A DNA stretch of 44,932 bases. It comes from Negativicutes bacterium (GTDB taxonomy: Bacteria; Bacillota_C; Negativicutes; Sporomusales_B; JARLHX01). Made by a program: the position numbers and the translations under genes. Below the pieces are notes generated by a model. That model ran no database searches. It saw nothing but the letters and a program-made list of their open reading frames with translations, and was not told where the DNA came from. The stretch lies in NCBI GenBank assembly GCA_031292015.1, contig JARLHY010000076.1:1-44932 (forward strand). The letters are read 5' to 3'. Below, piece after piece: positions 25,438 through 32,801 of this stretch (position 1 is its first letter; each line of letters starts with the position of its first letter).

Positions 25438-25538
25438 CGTAAAGGGGAGTAGCTAACGGATGATATCCGTGAGTGGAATCGACATGCTGGCGCAAGCCCG
25501 GTTCCACTGGCAGGTTTGCTGCTATAGCGAGACCTTTA
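25438..25538 (+). promoter_or_regulatory. Orphan yybP-ykoY manganese riboswitch, antisense to mntH
   Basis: On the plus strand TAAAGGGGAGTAGC (25440-25453) and GCGAGACCTTTA (25527-25538) form the conserved L1/L3 docking ends of the yybP-ykoY motif and pair as TAAAGG/CCTTTA. An internal TCGACATGCTGG matches the TCAACATACTG loop of the second copy at 27932. No plus-strand gene follows for 6 kb except antisense to mntH and gdt1. No convincing -35/-10 was found upstream; TATATT at 25369 and TACACT at 25413 are weak candidates. Confidence 0.88.
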
Positions 25539-25571
25539 TTTCCGCCGGAGCGTAGGAAATAAGGGTCTTTT
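25531..25571 (+). terminator. Expression-platform terminator of the orphan Mn riboswitch
   Basis: A 13-base-pair stem (25531-25543 with 25555-25567, one G-U) followed by TTTT. Its 5' arm GACCTTTA is also the 3' strand of the aptamer closing helix, so Mn2+ binding should prevent termination. Confidence 0.85.
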
Positions 25572-25592
25572 CCGATTTTCTCCCCCTCAGGA

Positions 25593-25641
25593 AATTCCGC
25601 AAGGCCGGTAGCGCGGCTGCCACTCGCCCGGCCTTGCGGAA
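25593..25641. terminator. 15-bp hairpin between the riboswitch and mntH
   Basis: ATTCCGCAAGGCCGG (25593-25607) pairs perfectly with CCGGCCTTGCGGAAT (25627-25641) around a 19-base loop. It lies 20 bases past the mntH stop on the minus strand. Neither side has a strong T-run, so it may protect or terminate the mntH mRNA, or act on the antisense transcript. Confidence 0.5.
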
Positions 25642-25661
25642 TAGTCCTCTTTGGAAAGTAT

Positions 25662-26975
25662 CTAGTTAGCCTGGCCGGTAAGGAGAAGATAGAGCAACAC
25701 TACATTCATCGATAAAATCAGGCTGACAATGATCCAACCCATAATATTGGTAAGCCGGCTGTTCTTGAACACGCCGACAATGCTGGCCCGGTTGGTGATA
25801 ATCATCAGCGGGATGATGGCCGCAGGCAAGGCAAAGCTTAGGGCGACCTGACTATACACCAGCGCCTCCATCGGATTGATCCCGACCATCAGGATAGCCA
25901 TCCCCGGCAGCATGGTGATGATCCTGCGCAGACTCACCGGAATGTCAAACCCGACAAATCCGCTTAAGATCACTTCGCCGGCCATGGTGCCGACGGTCGA
26001 GGAGGAAAGGCCGGAGGCCAATAGCGCCAGCCCGAACGCACCTGCCGCCATATTCCCCAGCAGCGGCTGCAGTGTCATATAGGCTTTTTCGATGCTGTCG
26101 ATTTCCAGACCGTTGCCGTTGAACACGGCTGCGGACACGACGACCATTGCGGCGTTGACGACAAACGCCAGGTTCATGGCCACAAAAACGTCGATTTTGG
26201 CCATTTTCAGGTGATGCTTGCAATCATCGCAGTCTTCCAGGCGGCGCGGCTGAACAAGATGCGAGTGCAGGTAGATGACATGAGGCATAACTGTGGCTCC
26301 CAGCATGCCCACCGCGATCAGTACGCTGTCGGCGGTCAGCCGCGGCACGGCCAGATGATAGGCCACCTTCCCCCAATCGGGATTGGCGATGAACAGTTCC
26401 CAGACATAGGCCCCGCATATTACCGCGACCAAGGCGGTGATAATTCTCTCGACGAGTCGCTGGCCGTATTTTTGCATATGACAGATGAAATAGGTGATGA
26501 CCCCGGTGAGGGCTGCCGCCCACACCAGCGGGATGCCGAACAACAGGTAAAACCCCAGAACCCCCCCCAGAAATTCCGCAAGGTCGGTAGCCATGGCTGC
26601 CACCGTGGCTATTGACCACAATCCCCAGTTGACCTTTCGCGAAAATGCCCGGCCGCAGTGCACCGGCAGCCCGATCCCTGTGGCGATGCCGAGTTTGGCT
26701 GACAGAATCTGGACAAACATTGCCATCACGTTGCTCCACAGGATGACCCACACCAAATCATAGGCGAAACGGGAGCCGCCGGTGATATTGGTGCCAAAGT
26801 TGCCTGGATCCATATAGGCCACACTGACGACAAACGCCGGGCCAAAATATTTCAATATCCCTTTAGCCTTTGCCCTGATTTTTTCACTGTCGATATTCGG
26901 AATTTCCAAAGGCAATTGTGCTGCAGCTTCCTCTTCTTTCAGTATTACCACTCCCCCTGCTCCATGATCTGCCAA
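25662..26975 (-). CDS. mntH: NRAMP-family divalent metal (Mn2+) importer
   Basis: A 437-residue NRAMP transporter with about eleven membrane segments. The metal-binding helix 1 motif DPGN is in YMDPGNFGTN (near residue 56) and the helix 6 motif MPH in GATVMPHVIYLHS (near 223); together with the Met they mark a Mn/Fe-selective carrier. The TTG start at 26975 follows AGAGGG; GTG at 26951 with GGAG eight bases upstream is an alternative. A charged tail of about 30 residues precedes helix 1. A manganese exporter gene lies immediately upstream and a Mn riboswitch points into the gene from its 3' side. Confidence 0.93.
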   Translation of the reverse strand: MADHGAGGVVILKEEEAAAQLPLEIPNIDSEKIRAKAKGILKYFGPAFVVSVAYMDPGNFGTNITGGSRFAYDLVWVILWSNVMAMFVQILSAKLGIATGIGLPVHCGRAFSRKVNWGLWSIATVAAMATDLAEFLGGVLGFYLLFGIPLVWAAALTGVITYFICHMQKYGQRLVERIITALVAVICGAYVWELFIANPDWGKVAYHLAVPRLTADSVLIAVGMLGATVMPHVIYLHSHLVQPRRLEDCDDCKHHLKMAKIDVFVAMNLAFVVNAAMVVVSAAVFNGNGLEIDSIEKAYMTLQPLLGNMAAGAFGLALLASGLSSSTVGTMAGEVILSGFVGFDIPVSLRRIITMLPGMAILMVGINPMEALVYSQVALSFALPAAIIPLMIITNRASIVGVFKNSRLTNIMGWIIVSLILSMNVVLLYLLLTGQAN

Positions 26976-27085
26976 TCACCCTCTTTGTATAATAAGCTTC
27001 GTTAAACGCAGCAGCTATTGTAACATATGAAATTAGCCTCTTATTGGTGCTTACCCCAGCGGGCGCACAGCCAGCGCCCTATAAG

Positions 27086-27119
27086 AAAAAAACCGCCCGA
27101 GTTGTTCTCGGACGGCTTT
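27086..27119. terminator. Bidirectional terminator between gdt1-like gene and mntH
   Basis: CCGCCCGAG (27093-27101) pairs with CTCGGACGG (27107-27115), one mismatch. Seven T follow on the minus strand (gdt1 side), while TTTTACATTTTT follows on the plus strand, so it could also end an antisense RNA crossing mntH. Confidence 0.8.
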
Positions 27120-27138
27120 TACATTTTTCGGTGGCGGT

Positions 27139-27804
27139 TTACTTTCCCCGCAATCCAGTTTTGCCGATTGAGGCACGGACCATCATGATCATAAGCAGCA
27201 GCAGTCCGGCCAGGAACAGAGAAATGTTGCCCACAGTCAGAAGGTACCCGGGCAGACTCTCATACAATCCGTAAAGACCGAATGCCACATAAATCAGAAC
27301 CGCCGACCATTTTATCATCTCGGCCGGGATTCTGCGGCCGAGGACTATGCCGATAATGATGCCGAAACCGTCAGCGATCATCATGCCGGTAGTAGTCCCA
27401 AGCCACACCGGTAGGATGCTGTTGAACTGGGCGGCTAAAGCCACTGTGGCGAACTGGGTCTTGTCCCCCATTTCGGCGGCAAAAAAGGCGATGGCCACGG
27501 TCCAGAACGGACTGCGGCCGCGGGACTGGTCCAGGCCGGACAGTTCGTCGCCGTGAATGGTCCACAGACCAAACACAATGAAGGAAACGGCGGCGGCGAT
27601 CTGCAGGTAATTCATCGGTATGATCCTTGTCAGGTAGTGGCCGACAAGCACGGCGAACAGATGATTGAGAATGGTGGCCGCAAAGACCCCCCACAAAACG
27701 GTCTGCCAGCGGTAACGGGTAGCGAAGGCCATGGCCAGAAGCTGGGTCTTATCCCCCATTTCAGCCAGGGTTACGAAGATTACCGATGTGATAAAAGCGG
27801 TCAT
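27139..27804 (-). CDS. Gdt1/TMEM165 (UPF0016) family Mn2+ exporter
   Basis: A 221-residue membrane protein with two homologous halves, each carrying the family motif: AEMGDKTQLLAM (near residue 14) and AEMGDKTQFATV (near 108). Six membrane segments. UPF0016 proteins export manganese, as shown for bacterial MneA. ATG at 27804 follows AGGAGG by nine bases; a longer frame upstream overlaps the terminator and is rejected. It is controlled by the Mn riboswitch at 27932-28022. Confidence 0.92.
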   Translation of the reverse strand: MTAFITSVIFVTLAEMGDKTQLLAMAFATRYRWQTVLWGVFAATILNHLFAVLVGHYLTRIIPMNYLQIAAAVSFIVFGLWTIHGDELSGLDQSRGRSPFWTVAIAFFAAEMGDKTQFATVALAAQFNSILPVWLGTTTGMMIADGFGIIIGIVLGRRIPAEMIKWSAVLIYVAFGLYGLYESLPGYLLTVGNISLFLAGLLLLMIMMVRASIGKTGLRGK

Positions 27805-27885
27805 GGCGTTTGTCCTCCTGTGCTCGGCGAAAACCAAGTCTTTTTTTATATCTGCCAGGTAAAATATTACAAAAAGTAATAGACG

Positions 27886-27942
27886 AAAAAACGAGACCAT
27901 TGTTAGTATGACCATAAATCATGATCACACTAAAGGTCTCGC
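27886..27942 (-). terminator. Expression-platform terminator of the exporter riboswitch
   Basis: GCGAGACC (27942-27935) and the following bases pair with GGTCTCG (27899-27893 region) through a long stem with TTAGTGTGA/TCATACTAA inside, followed by six T (27891-27886). The GAGACC arm is shared with the aptamer, so metal binding allows readthrough. Confidence 0.88.
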
Positions 27943-28022
27943 TAATTGGCCTACAGCCAACGATAGAGCCAGATGTTGCCATCAGTATGTTGACTCTACC
28001 TTGCAAGCTACTCCCCTTCAGA
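27932..28022 (-). promoter_or_regulatory. yybP-ykoY manganese riboswitch of the exporter gene
   Basis: On the minus strand TGAAGGGGAGTAGCT (28021-28007), GTCAACATACTGATGG and TTAGCGAGACCTTTAG match the Mn2+ aptamer consensus; CTGAAGG pairs with CCTTTAG. This is the known arrangement for UPF0016 exporters. Confidence 0.95.
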
Positions 28023-28056
28023 GTTCACGTCAGGAGACGATTGATTCGTTACCCCA

Positions 28057-28085
28057 AGTGTAAGACCTTGTCCAGTATTTGTCAA
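28057..28085 (-). promoter_or_regulatory. Promoter of the exporter riboswitch transcript
   Basis: On the minus strand TTGACA (28085-28080), 17 bases, TACACT (28062-28057), about 35 bases before the aptamer. Confidence 0.8.
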
Positions 28086-28217
28086 GCAGTGCAGCCAGCG
28101 GCTGCCCTGGATTCGAAGGATATCCTGCCCAGTGCTGAGTGAGGACGGAGGTACCTCTGTAGCATGGTCAAAGGACCGGGATCTATTCCTTCTTTGATTG
28201 ATACCTAGACTTGGCTG

Positions 28218-29345
28218 TCATTGGGCATCATAAAAGGTAAAAGTGTTCTTCCCTTTATTCTTCGAAACATAAAGGGCAATATCAGCTTTATCATAAATTT
28301 CATCAAAAGACGCCCCGTCTTCCGGCAAGATGCAGATACCTACGCTTAAAGACATCTCCACTTTTCCGCTGATGCTTTTGAGCAGATCGTGAAAGGTTAT
28401 GCATATTTCCTCTGCCTTTTGAGAAATGACTGATCTGTCGGCAACATTTTTCATGAAGATCAAAAATTCGTCGCCTCCGATCCTGCCAACAACATCGGAG
28501 GTCCTGAAAAATTGACTCAGCTTGTCAGCCATTGTTGAAATCACAATATCGCCAAAGGAATGACCCAAATTATCGTTGATGGCTTTAAAGTTATCAATGT
28601 CAATAAGAAATAAAGCGTGTATCCCTTTGCCGTCTTCCGAGCTTAGAAATTCGTCAATTAGCTCTTTTGTTACCGCCTTATTATAAAGATTTGTCAATGA
28701 ATCGCGCTGGGCTTTGCTTATGATGGCAAGCTCCCGTTCCTTTTCCTGTTGAATGTTTTTTACATGAGAAATAATTTTTATTGTGCCGGTGTCGAAAGCG
28801 CGGTAGATACGCACAGAAGTTTTGACCCATGCGTAATTGATCCCATCCGACCTTTCGATAAACTCATATTCGAAGCTGGGCTTATTGTCATTGCAAAGGT
28901 TTGTAATTCTTTCTCTGGAAAACATCCTTTTGTACTCTTCTTTAAATTCTTCCTTAACAAGTTGAGCGGCAATGGCACAAATAATTTCATCGTAGTTCTC
29001 ATTGCCCTCGATACCGAGCAGCAAAGCAAGCTTTTGGCAGTTTTCCCCCATGATTTTGTTTTCGGTAATATCAGCTTCCAGGACGTTGTCGAACAACCCG
29101 CAGCTTACTTCACGCAACATCCTTTCCTGTTCGAGCGTTTTCTCTTGCCGTCGATGCTTTTGGAATGCTTTGTGCTGAACAAAGAAAACATAACCAAAGA
29201 CGCCGCATAGAATCACCGCAATATGCCCCGATCTCAGGATGTCCAGAGGGTCTGCGAATAAAAAGATTAGCCCTATAATCATAACCACGCCGCCGGCGGC
29301 GACGATCAACGCCCTGATTATTGGCTTGTGTAACAAGTAAAACAT
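28218..29345 (-). CDS. Membrane-anchored PAS-GGDEF diguanylate cyclase
   Basis: A 375-residue protein. Two membrane helices (about 12-33 and 40-58) are followed by a coiled linker, a PAS-like domain (about 70-205) and a GGDEF domain (about 215-372) with the intact active site RIGGDEF and metal site IDIDNFKAIND. It should make c-di-GMP from two GTP. An inhibitory RxxD site is not evident five residues before GGDEF. ATG at 29345 has AAGG eight bases upstream; a longer frame reaching 29516 runs through the riboswitch terminator and is rejected. AT-rich compared with flanks. Confidence 0.9.
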   Translation of the reverse strand: MFYLLHKPIIRALIVAAGGVVMIIGLIFLFADPLDILRSGHIAVILCGVFGYVFFVQHKAFQKHRRQEKTLEQERMLREVSCGLFDNVLEADITENKIMGENCQKLALLLGIEGNENYDEIICAIAAQLVKEEFKEEYKRMFSRERITNLCNDNKPSFEYEFIERSDGINYAWVKTSVRIYRAFDTGTIKIISHVKNIQQEKERELAIISKAQRDSLTNLYNKAVTKELIDEFLSSEDGKGIHALFLIDIDNFKAINDNLGHSFGDIVISTMADKLSQFFRTSDVVGRIGGDEFLIFMKNVADRSVISQKAEEICITFHDLLKSISGKVEMSLSVGICILPEDGASFDEIYDKADIALYVSKNKGKNTFTFYDAQ

Positions 29346-29444
29346 TTCTCTCATCCTTTTTGCCCAGACTGGCCTCCCGAACAACTGGCCTCCCAACAAA
29401 GGGCCTGCTGCAGAACAAAGTGTGCGGCCAGGCAGGCAAGAAAT

Positions 29445-29466
29445 AAAAAATAGACCTCTACAGGTC
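29445..29466 (-). terminator. Terminator after the c-di-GMP aptamer
   Basis: On the minus strand GACCT-GTAG-AGGTC (29466-29453) followed by TATTTTTT. It lies between aptamer and the GGDEF gene and is the probable expression platform. Confidence 0.75.
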
Positions 29467-29499
29467 GTCGCCAATACATCTTCGCAAAGTCCGAAGATA

Positions 29500-29592
29500 A
29501 AGCTGCAACCTGGCAATCATAGGCTCTCACGCCCTATAGACCCATAGTTTTGCGTCCTTGCCTTTCGGCAAGTTTGCCAATAATTGATAAAA
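29500..29592 (-). promoter_or_regulatory. c-di-GMP-I riboswitch (GEMM-I)
   Basis: On the minus strand GGCAAACTTGCC, a GAAA tetraloop stem CTTGCC-GAAA-GGCAAG (29572-29557), GGACGCAAAACTATGGGTC and GCCAGGTTGCAG (ending near 29503) match the GEMM-I consensus in order, including the tetraloop and its receptor arm. It precedes a diguanylate cyclase gene. Confidence 0.93.
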
Positions 29593-29609
29593 TTTATGCT
29601 ACATTGTAT

Positions 29610-30033
29610 ATGATGAACCAGGTTCGTGCCTTTTGTTTTTAACCTGAAACGACATATATTTTCCAACGGGACCAAAGATTGGAGAAGTTCTCTAATCTCA
29701 ACATTCTTCCAACAAACTAAAAATCCTGCCCTATTAAGGCAAAACTTAATCGGATTCGTCGCCTTCTTAGACCTATTCTTAATGAAAAATAATTCTATAT
29801 TGTTTAAAGTAATACAGGAAATATCCTATTTTTTAAGGCTCCCGCCGAAACGTTACCTTTGAGAACAGGGCACCACTTTGTTTGCTTCGTCCTGGAAAGC
29901 CTGTGTCAATCAAAACCGGCTCATTTCCTGTTATTAAATAAGCGAAACTTTCCTTTGTTGAATCCAGCAAAAATATGGTTTCCTTTATTCTCAAAGTTTC
30001 ATCCCCTTTCACTCGGTGAATTTTCGGGAGCTA
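29610..30033. other. AT-rich intergenic stretch without a supported gene
   Basis: About 420 bases. Two short plus-strand open frames (29626-29862 and 29859-30119) lack ribosome binding sites and look like chance. A minus-strand frame without a start runs through 29590-29815 and could be a decayed fragment, but I recognise nothing in it. A possible TACAAT box at 29608-29603 may serve the riboswitch transcript. Confidence 0.5.
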
Positions 30034-30570
30034 TCAAGCTTTTACGCTTTCTTGCCTACTCGTTTTCATCTGCCTCGCTGTTCGAAGGAGGAACGTATAG
30101 TAAACAACGTAGTAAGTAATAAGTATGAATAAAATCACAGCTGTAGATGGATCACGAGAATAATTGACGAACGGTACTGATTGTGTAAATAGCTCCTGGC
30201 TAGCGCTTGAAGCATATATTTGATAGGCTTTGTAAGCGATGCGGCCGACAAACAACATGATGAGAAACGTACTAATCCGTGGATTTTGACTGTAGAACCA
30301 ATCATCTTCACGCCACTCAAACGATGAAGTTTGAATCGCGAAGTAGGAAACAATACCACCCAGCAAAATGCCGACGGAATCAAATAGGTACATCACGGGG
30401 TTCGGGATTCCCATGAATAACAAAATAATGCCGATGACAGCCATCATTGTTATTCTTGCGAACATACGCCATTTAACGAACTTTTGAAAGTCGCCGATTT
30501 TGCGAATTCGTCGATAAATCCTGAATAAGATGAATAAAATTATAATGAAAACTAACATTGTATGTTGCAT
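30034..30570 (-). CDS. Multi-pass membrane protein, MerR-linked
   Basis: A 178-residue hydrophobic protein with four or five membrane segments (about 3-20, 37-56, 60-80, 97-115, 142-162) and a basic C-terminus. Family not recognised with confidence; it resembles small CcdC-like membrane proteins in layout only. It starts 2 bases after the MerR-type regulator, so it is translationally coupled and probably the regulated partner of that regulator. AT-rich. Confidence 0.75.
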   Translation of the reverse strand: MQHTMLVFIIILFILFRIYRRIRKIGDFQKFVKWRMFARITMMAVIGIILLFMGIPNPVMYLFDSVGILLGGIVSYFAIQTSSFEWREDDWFYSQNPRISTFLIMLFVGRIAYKAYQIYASSASQELFTQSVPFVNYSRDPSTAVILFILITYYVVYYTFLLRTARQMKTSRQESVKA

Positions 30571-30572
30571 AC

Positions 30573-31307
30573 TTATTTTCCATCTATTCTTTGTAATAGT
30601 TTGATCTTCTTGACATATTCAGTTAACTGTTTATCTATCTTTATCCCGAATTTCATTAACACTTCCGGGTTCTCGTGATAAAATCGAGAAACGGTTTGGC
30701 GAATTTCAATGTCCCCGCCACAAGTTAATATATTTCTCAGTTCAATAAACCGTGTTATATCTACATTCTCGGGGGGAGTATTTTTCTCCATTTCTAAGCG
30801 TATCCTGGCAATTATTTCGATGAATTCATTTAGATACTGTTTTCTTGTTTCCGGCTCACCAATATATGTCTTTATCTTCTCCAGTTGCTCTTTAGTAAAG
30901 TATCTATCCAGACTCATATTCATGTCTTCTATCAAATGAATTAATTGTTCCGCATTAACAGGTTGACGGGTTTTTACCAGTTCGTAAATTCTTTCCAACC
31001 GATTGCACAGCCGTTCTTGCAACCGAATGTGTTCCTTAACACTTTCCATCTGAGTTTTTATTACTTCTGCCGGATCAAAAACGGGACTTTCAATCAACCG
31101 CCTTATCTCCTCCAGGGCAAACCCCAGATGTTTAAGGGATATAACTTGTTGAAGCTTGATTATATCCGCCTCGGTATAAAGTCTATGTCCCCCATCCGAA
31201 TACATCGAAGGAGAAAGCAGTCCAATCTTATCATAATGATGAAGCATGCGCACAGTAAGGCCGGTTTGCTTGGCTAATTGGCCCACTTTCCAGGTCTTGT
31301 TACTTAT
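30573..31307 (-). CDS. MerR/TipA-like transcriptional activator with apparent AUA start
   Basis: A MerR-family regulator of 244 codons. It has an N-terminal winged helix-turn-helix (WKVGQLAKQTGLTVRMLHHYDKIGLL), a dimerisation coiled coil (about 80-125) and a C-terminal helical domain like TipAS effector domains. The family N-terminus demands the residues SNKTWKV before GQLA. The only codon in the right place is ATA at 31307, with GAGGGG six bases upstream. GTG at 31286 would delete three conserved residues and has no ribosome binding site. Either AUA is used, or the start has mutated. Probably autoregulated from the promoter at 31350-31380. Confidence 0.85.
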   Translation of the reverse strand: MSNKTWKVGQLAKQTGLTVRMLHHYDKIGLLSPSMYSDGGHRLYTEADIIKLQQVISLKHLGFALEEIRRLIESPVFDPAEVIKTQMESVKEHIRLQERLCNRLERIYELVKTRQPVNAEQLIHLIEDMNMSLDRYFTKEQLEKIKTYIGEPETRKQYLNEFIEIIARIRLEMEKNTPPENVDITRFIELRNILTCGGDIEIRQTVSRFYHENPEVLMKFGIKIDKQLTEYVKKIKLLQRIDGK

Positions 31308-31349
31308 GACTAACCCCTCATTCCGTACAAAATAGGCAGTGATACTTTC

Positions 31350-31380
31350 ATTATAAAACCTGACACGACGTAAGGTTCAA
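31350..31380 (-). promoter_or_regulatory. MerR-type promoter with 19-bp spacer and operator dyad
   Basis: On the minus strand TTGAAC (31380-31375), 19 bases, TATAAT (31355-31350). The over-long spacer contains CCTTACGTCGTGTCAGG (31375-31359), an imperfect dyad of the CCTTACGT type bound by MerR-family activators. This is the textbook arrangement for twist-activated, autoregulated promoters. Confidence 0.85.
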
Positions 31381-31676
31381 GTATTTTTTAAAATAAATGC
31401 TGCAATCCAAATCTGCCCAGCTCCAACGCCCGCTCAAATGGTTCTGCCGCCAATTCCACTTGTGTAATCGTCTCCCCCCCGTGTTCCCTATAACACAGAT
31501 CTACTTTCAAAAGAAGCTGAAAGCGGACTGATCTTAAAATGAATTAAGTCAGCCCGCTTTTATAATTTTCACCGAGTATATATTATTACATTCCTTTGTC
31601 TCCACACCAAAAGATTACCTTTATGAACATGACACCAATAGCATGTAAGGGAGCTTCTCAGGCTATAAATAGTTAC
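31381..31676. other. Intergenic stretch with a possible gene fragment and a hairpin
   Basis: A minus-strand frame 31543-31388 (51 codons, no start codon) reads as plausible protein (VELAAEPFERALELG) and could be a C-terminal remnant of a lost gene. A hairpin with AAAGCGG and CCCGCTTTT arms (about 31520-31560) sits at its upstream end and could terminate plus-strand transcription. Neither can be assigned. Confidence 0.3.
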
Positions 31677-32801
31677 TCACAGAAATCGCCGCACCAGCTT
31701 CAGAACATGACCCTCCTCCAAAAACACGGCATTCTCCGGGCAAAGCTCCTGGCAACAGTAGCAGCGGATACATTTGTCATAGTCGATACGAACCTTGCCA
31801 TCTACTATTGTCATTGCCTGTGGTGGACAATGGGTCGCGCAGCGGCCGCAGCCGATGCAGGCGGCGTTAATCTCCGGCCGGGCGGTCAGCTGGTTGCGCC
31901 CCAGGTGAGCTACCCATTTAGGTACCCTGTCTTCCAAGGAGTTCATGCTGTGCGGCTCAACGAATTTAAAACGTATATCCCTTGCACTTCCTACAAGGTC
32001 AATCCCCGCGAGGGGCGGCGTCAGTCCCCGCTGTAGCGCCAGCGCCGTCAGCGGCAGACGTTCCGGCTTGAACCCCATCAGTTCGGCCATGACGACATCA
32101 ACGGCAAAGCAATTGGTTCCGGCCAATATAACCCCTGCTTTAACCGGCTTACCGTTACGGGGGCCGTTGCCTTCCATGCCTACTACCCCATCGACAATGG
32201 ATAACACCGGTTTCACGAGATTGGCCAAATCAACCAGCATGGCGGCAAATTCGCGCCGGGCTTGCATCCGCAGGTGAAACTGCGCTTTTTGCACTCCGAC
32301 GATGAACCCGAACATGTTCTTTGCCGCTCCGGTGGTGCCCATGAAGGTATGGGTCTTCATCTTGGCCAGGGAAATGACTTTATCCACCTCGGTCAGCGGG
32401 CGGGCCAGTGTAAACTTCTTTACAGTCAGCCCAGCGGGATACGGCAGCTCTATGGTGGTATCGAACGGGAGCAGTTCTACGTCTTCCTCGCGGCAGACAG
32501 CCAGCAGACCGCTCCGCTCCGCCGCTTTCAGCGTGCCGGTTGACCCCGGCGAGTCACCGACAAGCGGGACAGCGCCAGTCTCTTGCACGCTGCGGATGAC
32601 TGCTCTTAGCACTTCCGGATGGGTAGTTACGGCTTTGTCCGGCGACAGGCCTTCCAGCATATTCGGTTTTATCAGCACTTTTTCGCCAGGGGAAACAAAC
32701 CGGGTTATGCCGCCCAGGCTGCTGAGCACCTCAGCGATCCCGGCGGCAACGGCGGTCTGATCATAGGTTTCGGCCCGGGCGATGACGACTCGCTCCGACA
32801 T
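31677..32801 (-). CDS. DUF362 protein with 2x4Fe-4S ferredoxin domain
   Basis: A 374-residue protein. The DUF362 domain (about 1-290; VLIKPNMLEG, LAKMKTHTFMGTTGAAKNMFG) is followed by two ferredoxin-type clusters, CIGCGRCATHCPP (near 318) and CIRCYCCQELCPE (near 347). DUF362-ferredoxin proteins are common in anaerobes but their reaction is unknown. Its ATG overlaps the upstream stop as TAATG, so it is translationally coupled to the Old Yellow Enzyme gene, suggesting a shared reductive reaction with ferredoxin electrons. Confidence 0.88.
   Translation of the reverse strand: MSERVVIARAETYDQTAVAAGIAEVLSSLGGITRFVSPGEKVLIKPNMLEGLSPDKAVTTHPEVLRAVIRSVQETGAVPLVGDSPGSTGTLKAAERSGLLAVCREEDVELLPFDTTIELPYPAGLTVKKFTLARPLTEVDKVISLAKMKTHTFMGTTGAAKNMFGFIVGVQKAQFHLRMQARREFAAMLVDLANLVKPVLSIVDGVVGMEGNGPRNGKPVKAGVILAGTNCFAVDVVMAELMGFKPERLPLTALALQRGLTPPLAGIDLVGSARDIRFKFVEPHSMNSLEDRVPKWVAHLGRNQLTARPEINAACIGCGRCATHCPPQAMTIVDGKVRIDYDKCIRCYCCQELCPENAVFLEEGHVLKLVRRFL

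Noticed and set aside
25876..26615. Short plus-strand frames inside mntH as targets of the orphan Mn riboswitch
   Set aside because: They have no ribosome binding sites and are antisense shadows of a conserved transporter. The riboswitch therefore has no coding target that I can support.
27805..27915. Extended N-terminus of the Gdt1-type exporter
   Set aside because: The extra residues overlap the riboswitch terminator and precede a well-placed AGGAGG and ATG at 27804.
29626..30119. Two plus-strand frames of 78 and 86 codons in the AT-rich gap
   Set aside because: Weak or absent ribosome binding sites, Phe/Leu-rich chance composition, and the second runs into the convergent membrane gene.
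31388..31543. Minus-strand 51-codon fragment as a gene
   Set aside because: No start codon or ribosome binding site and no recognisable family; recorded only as a possible remnant.
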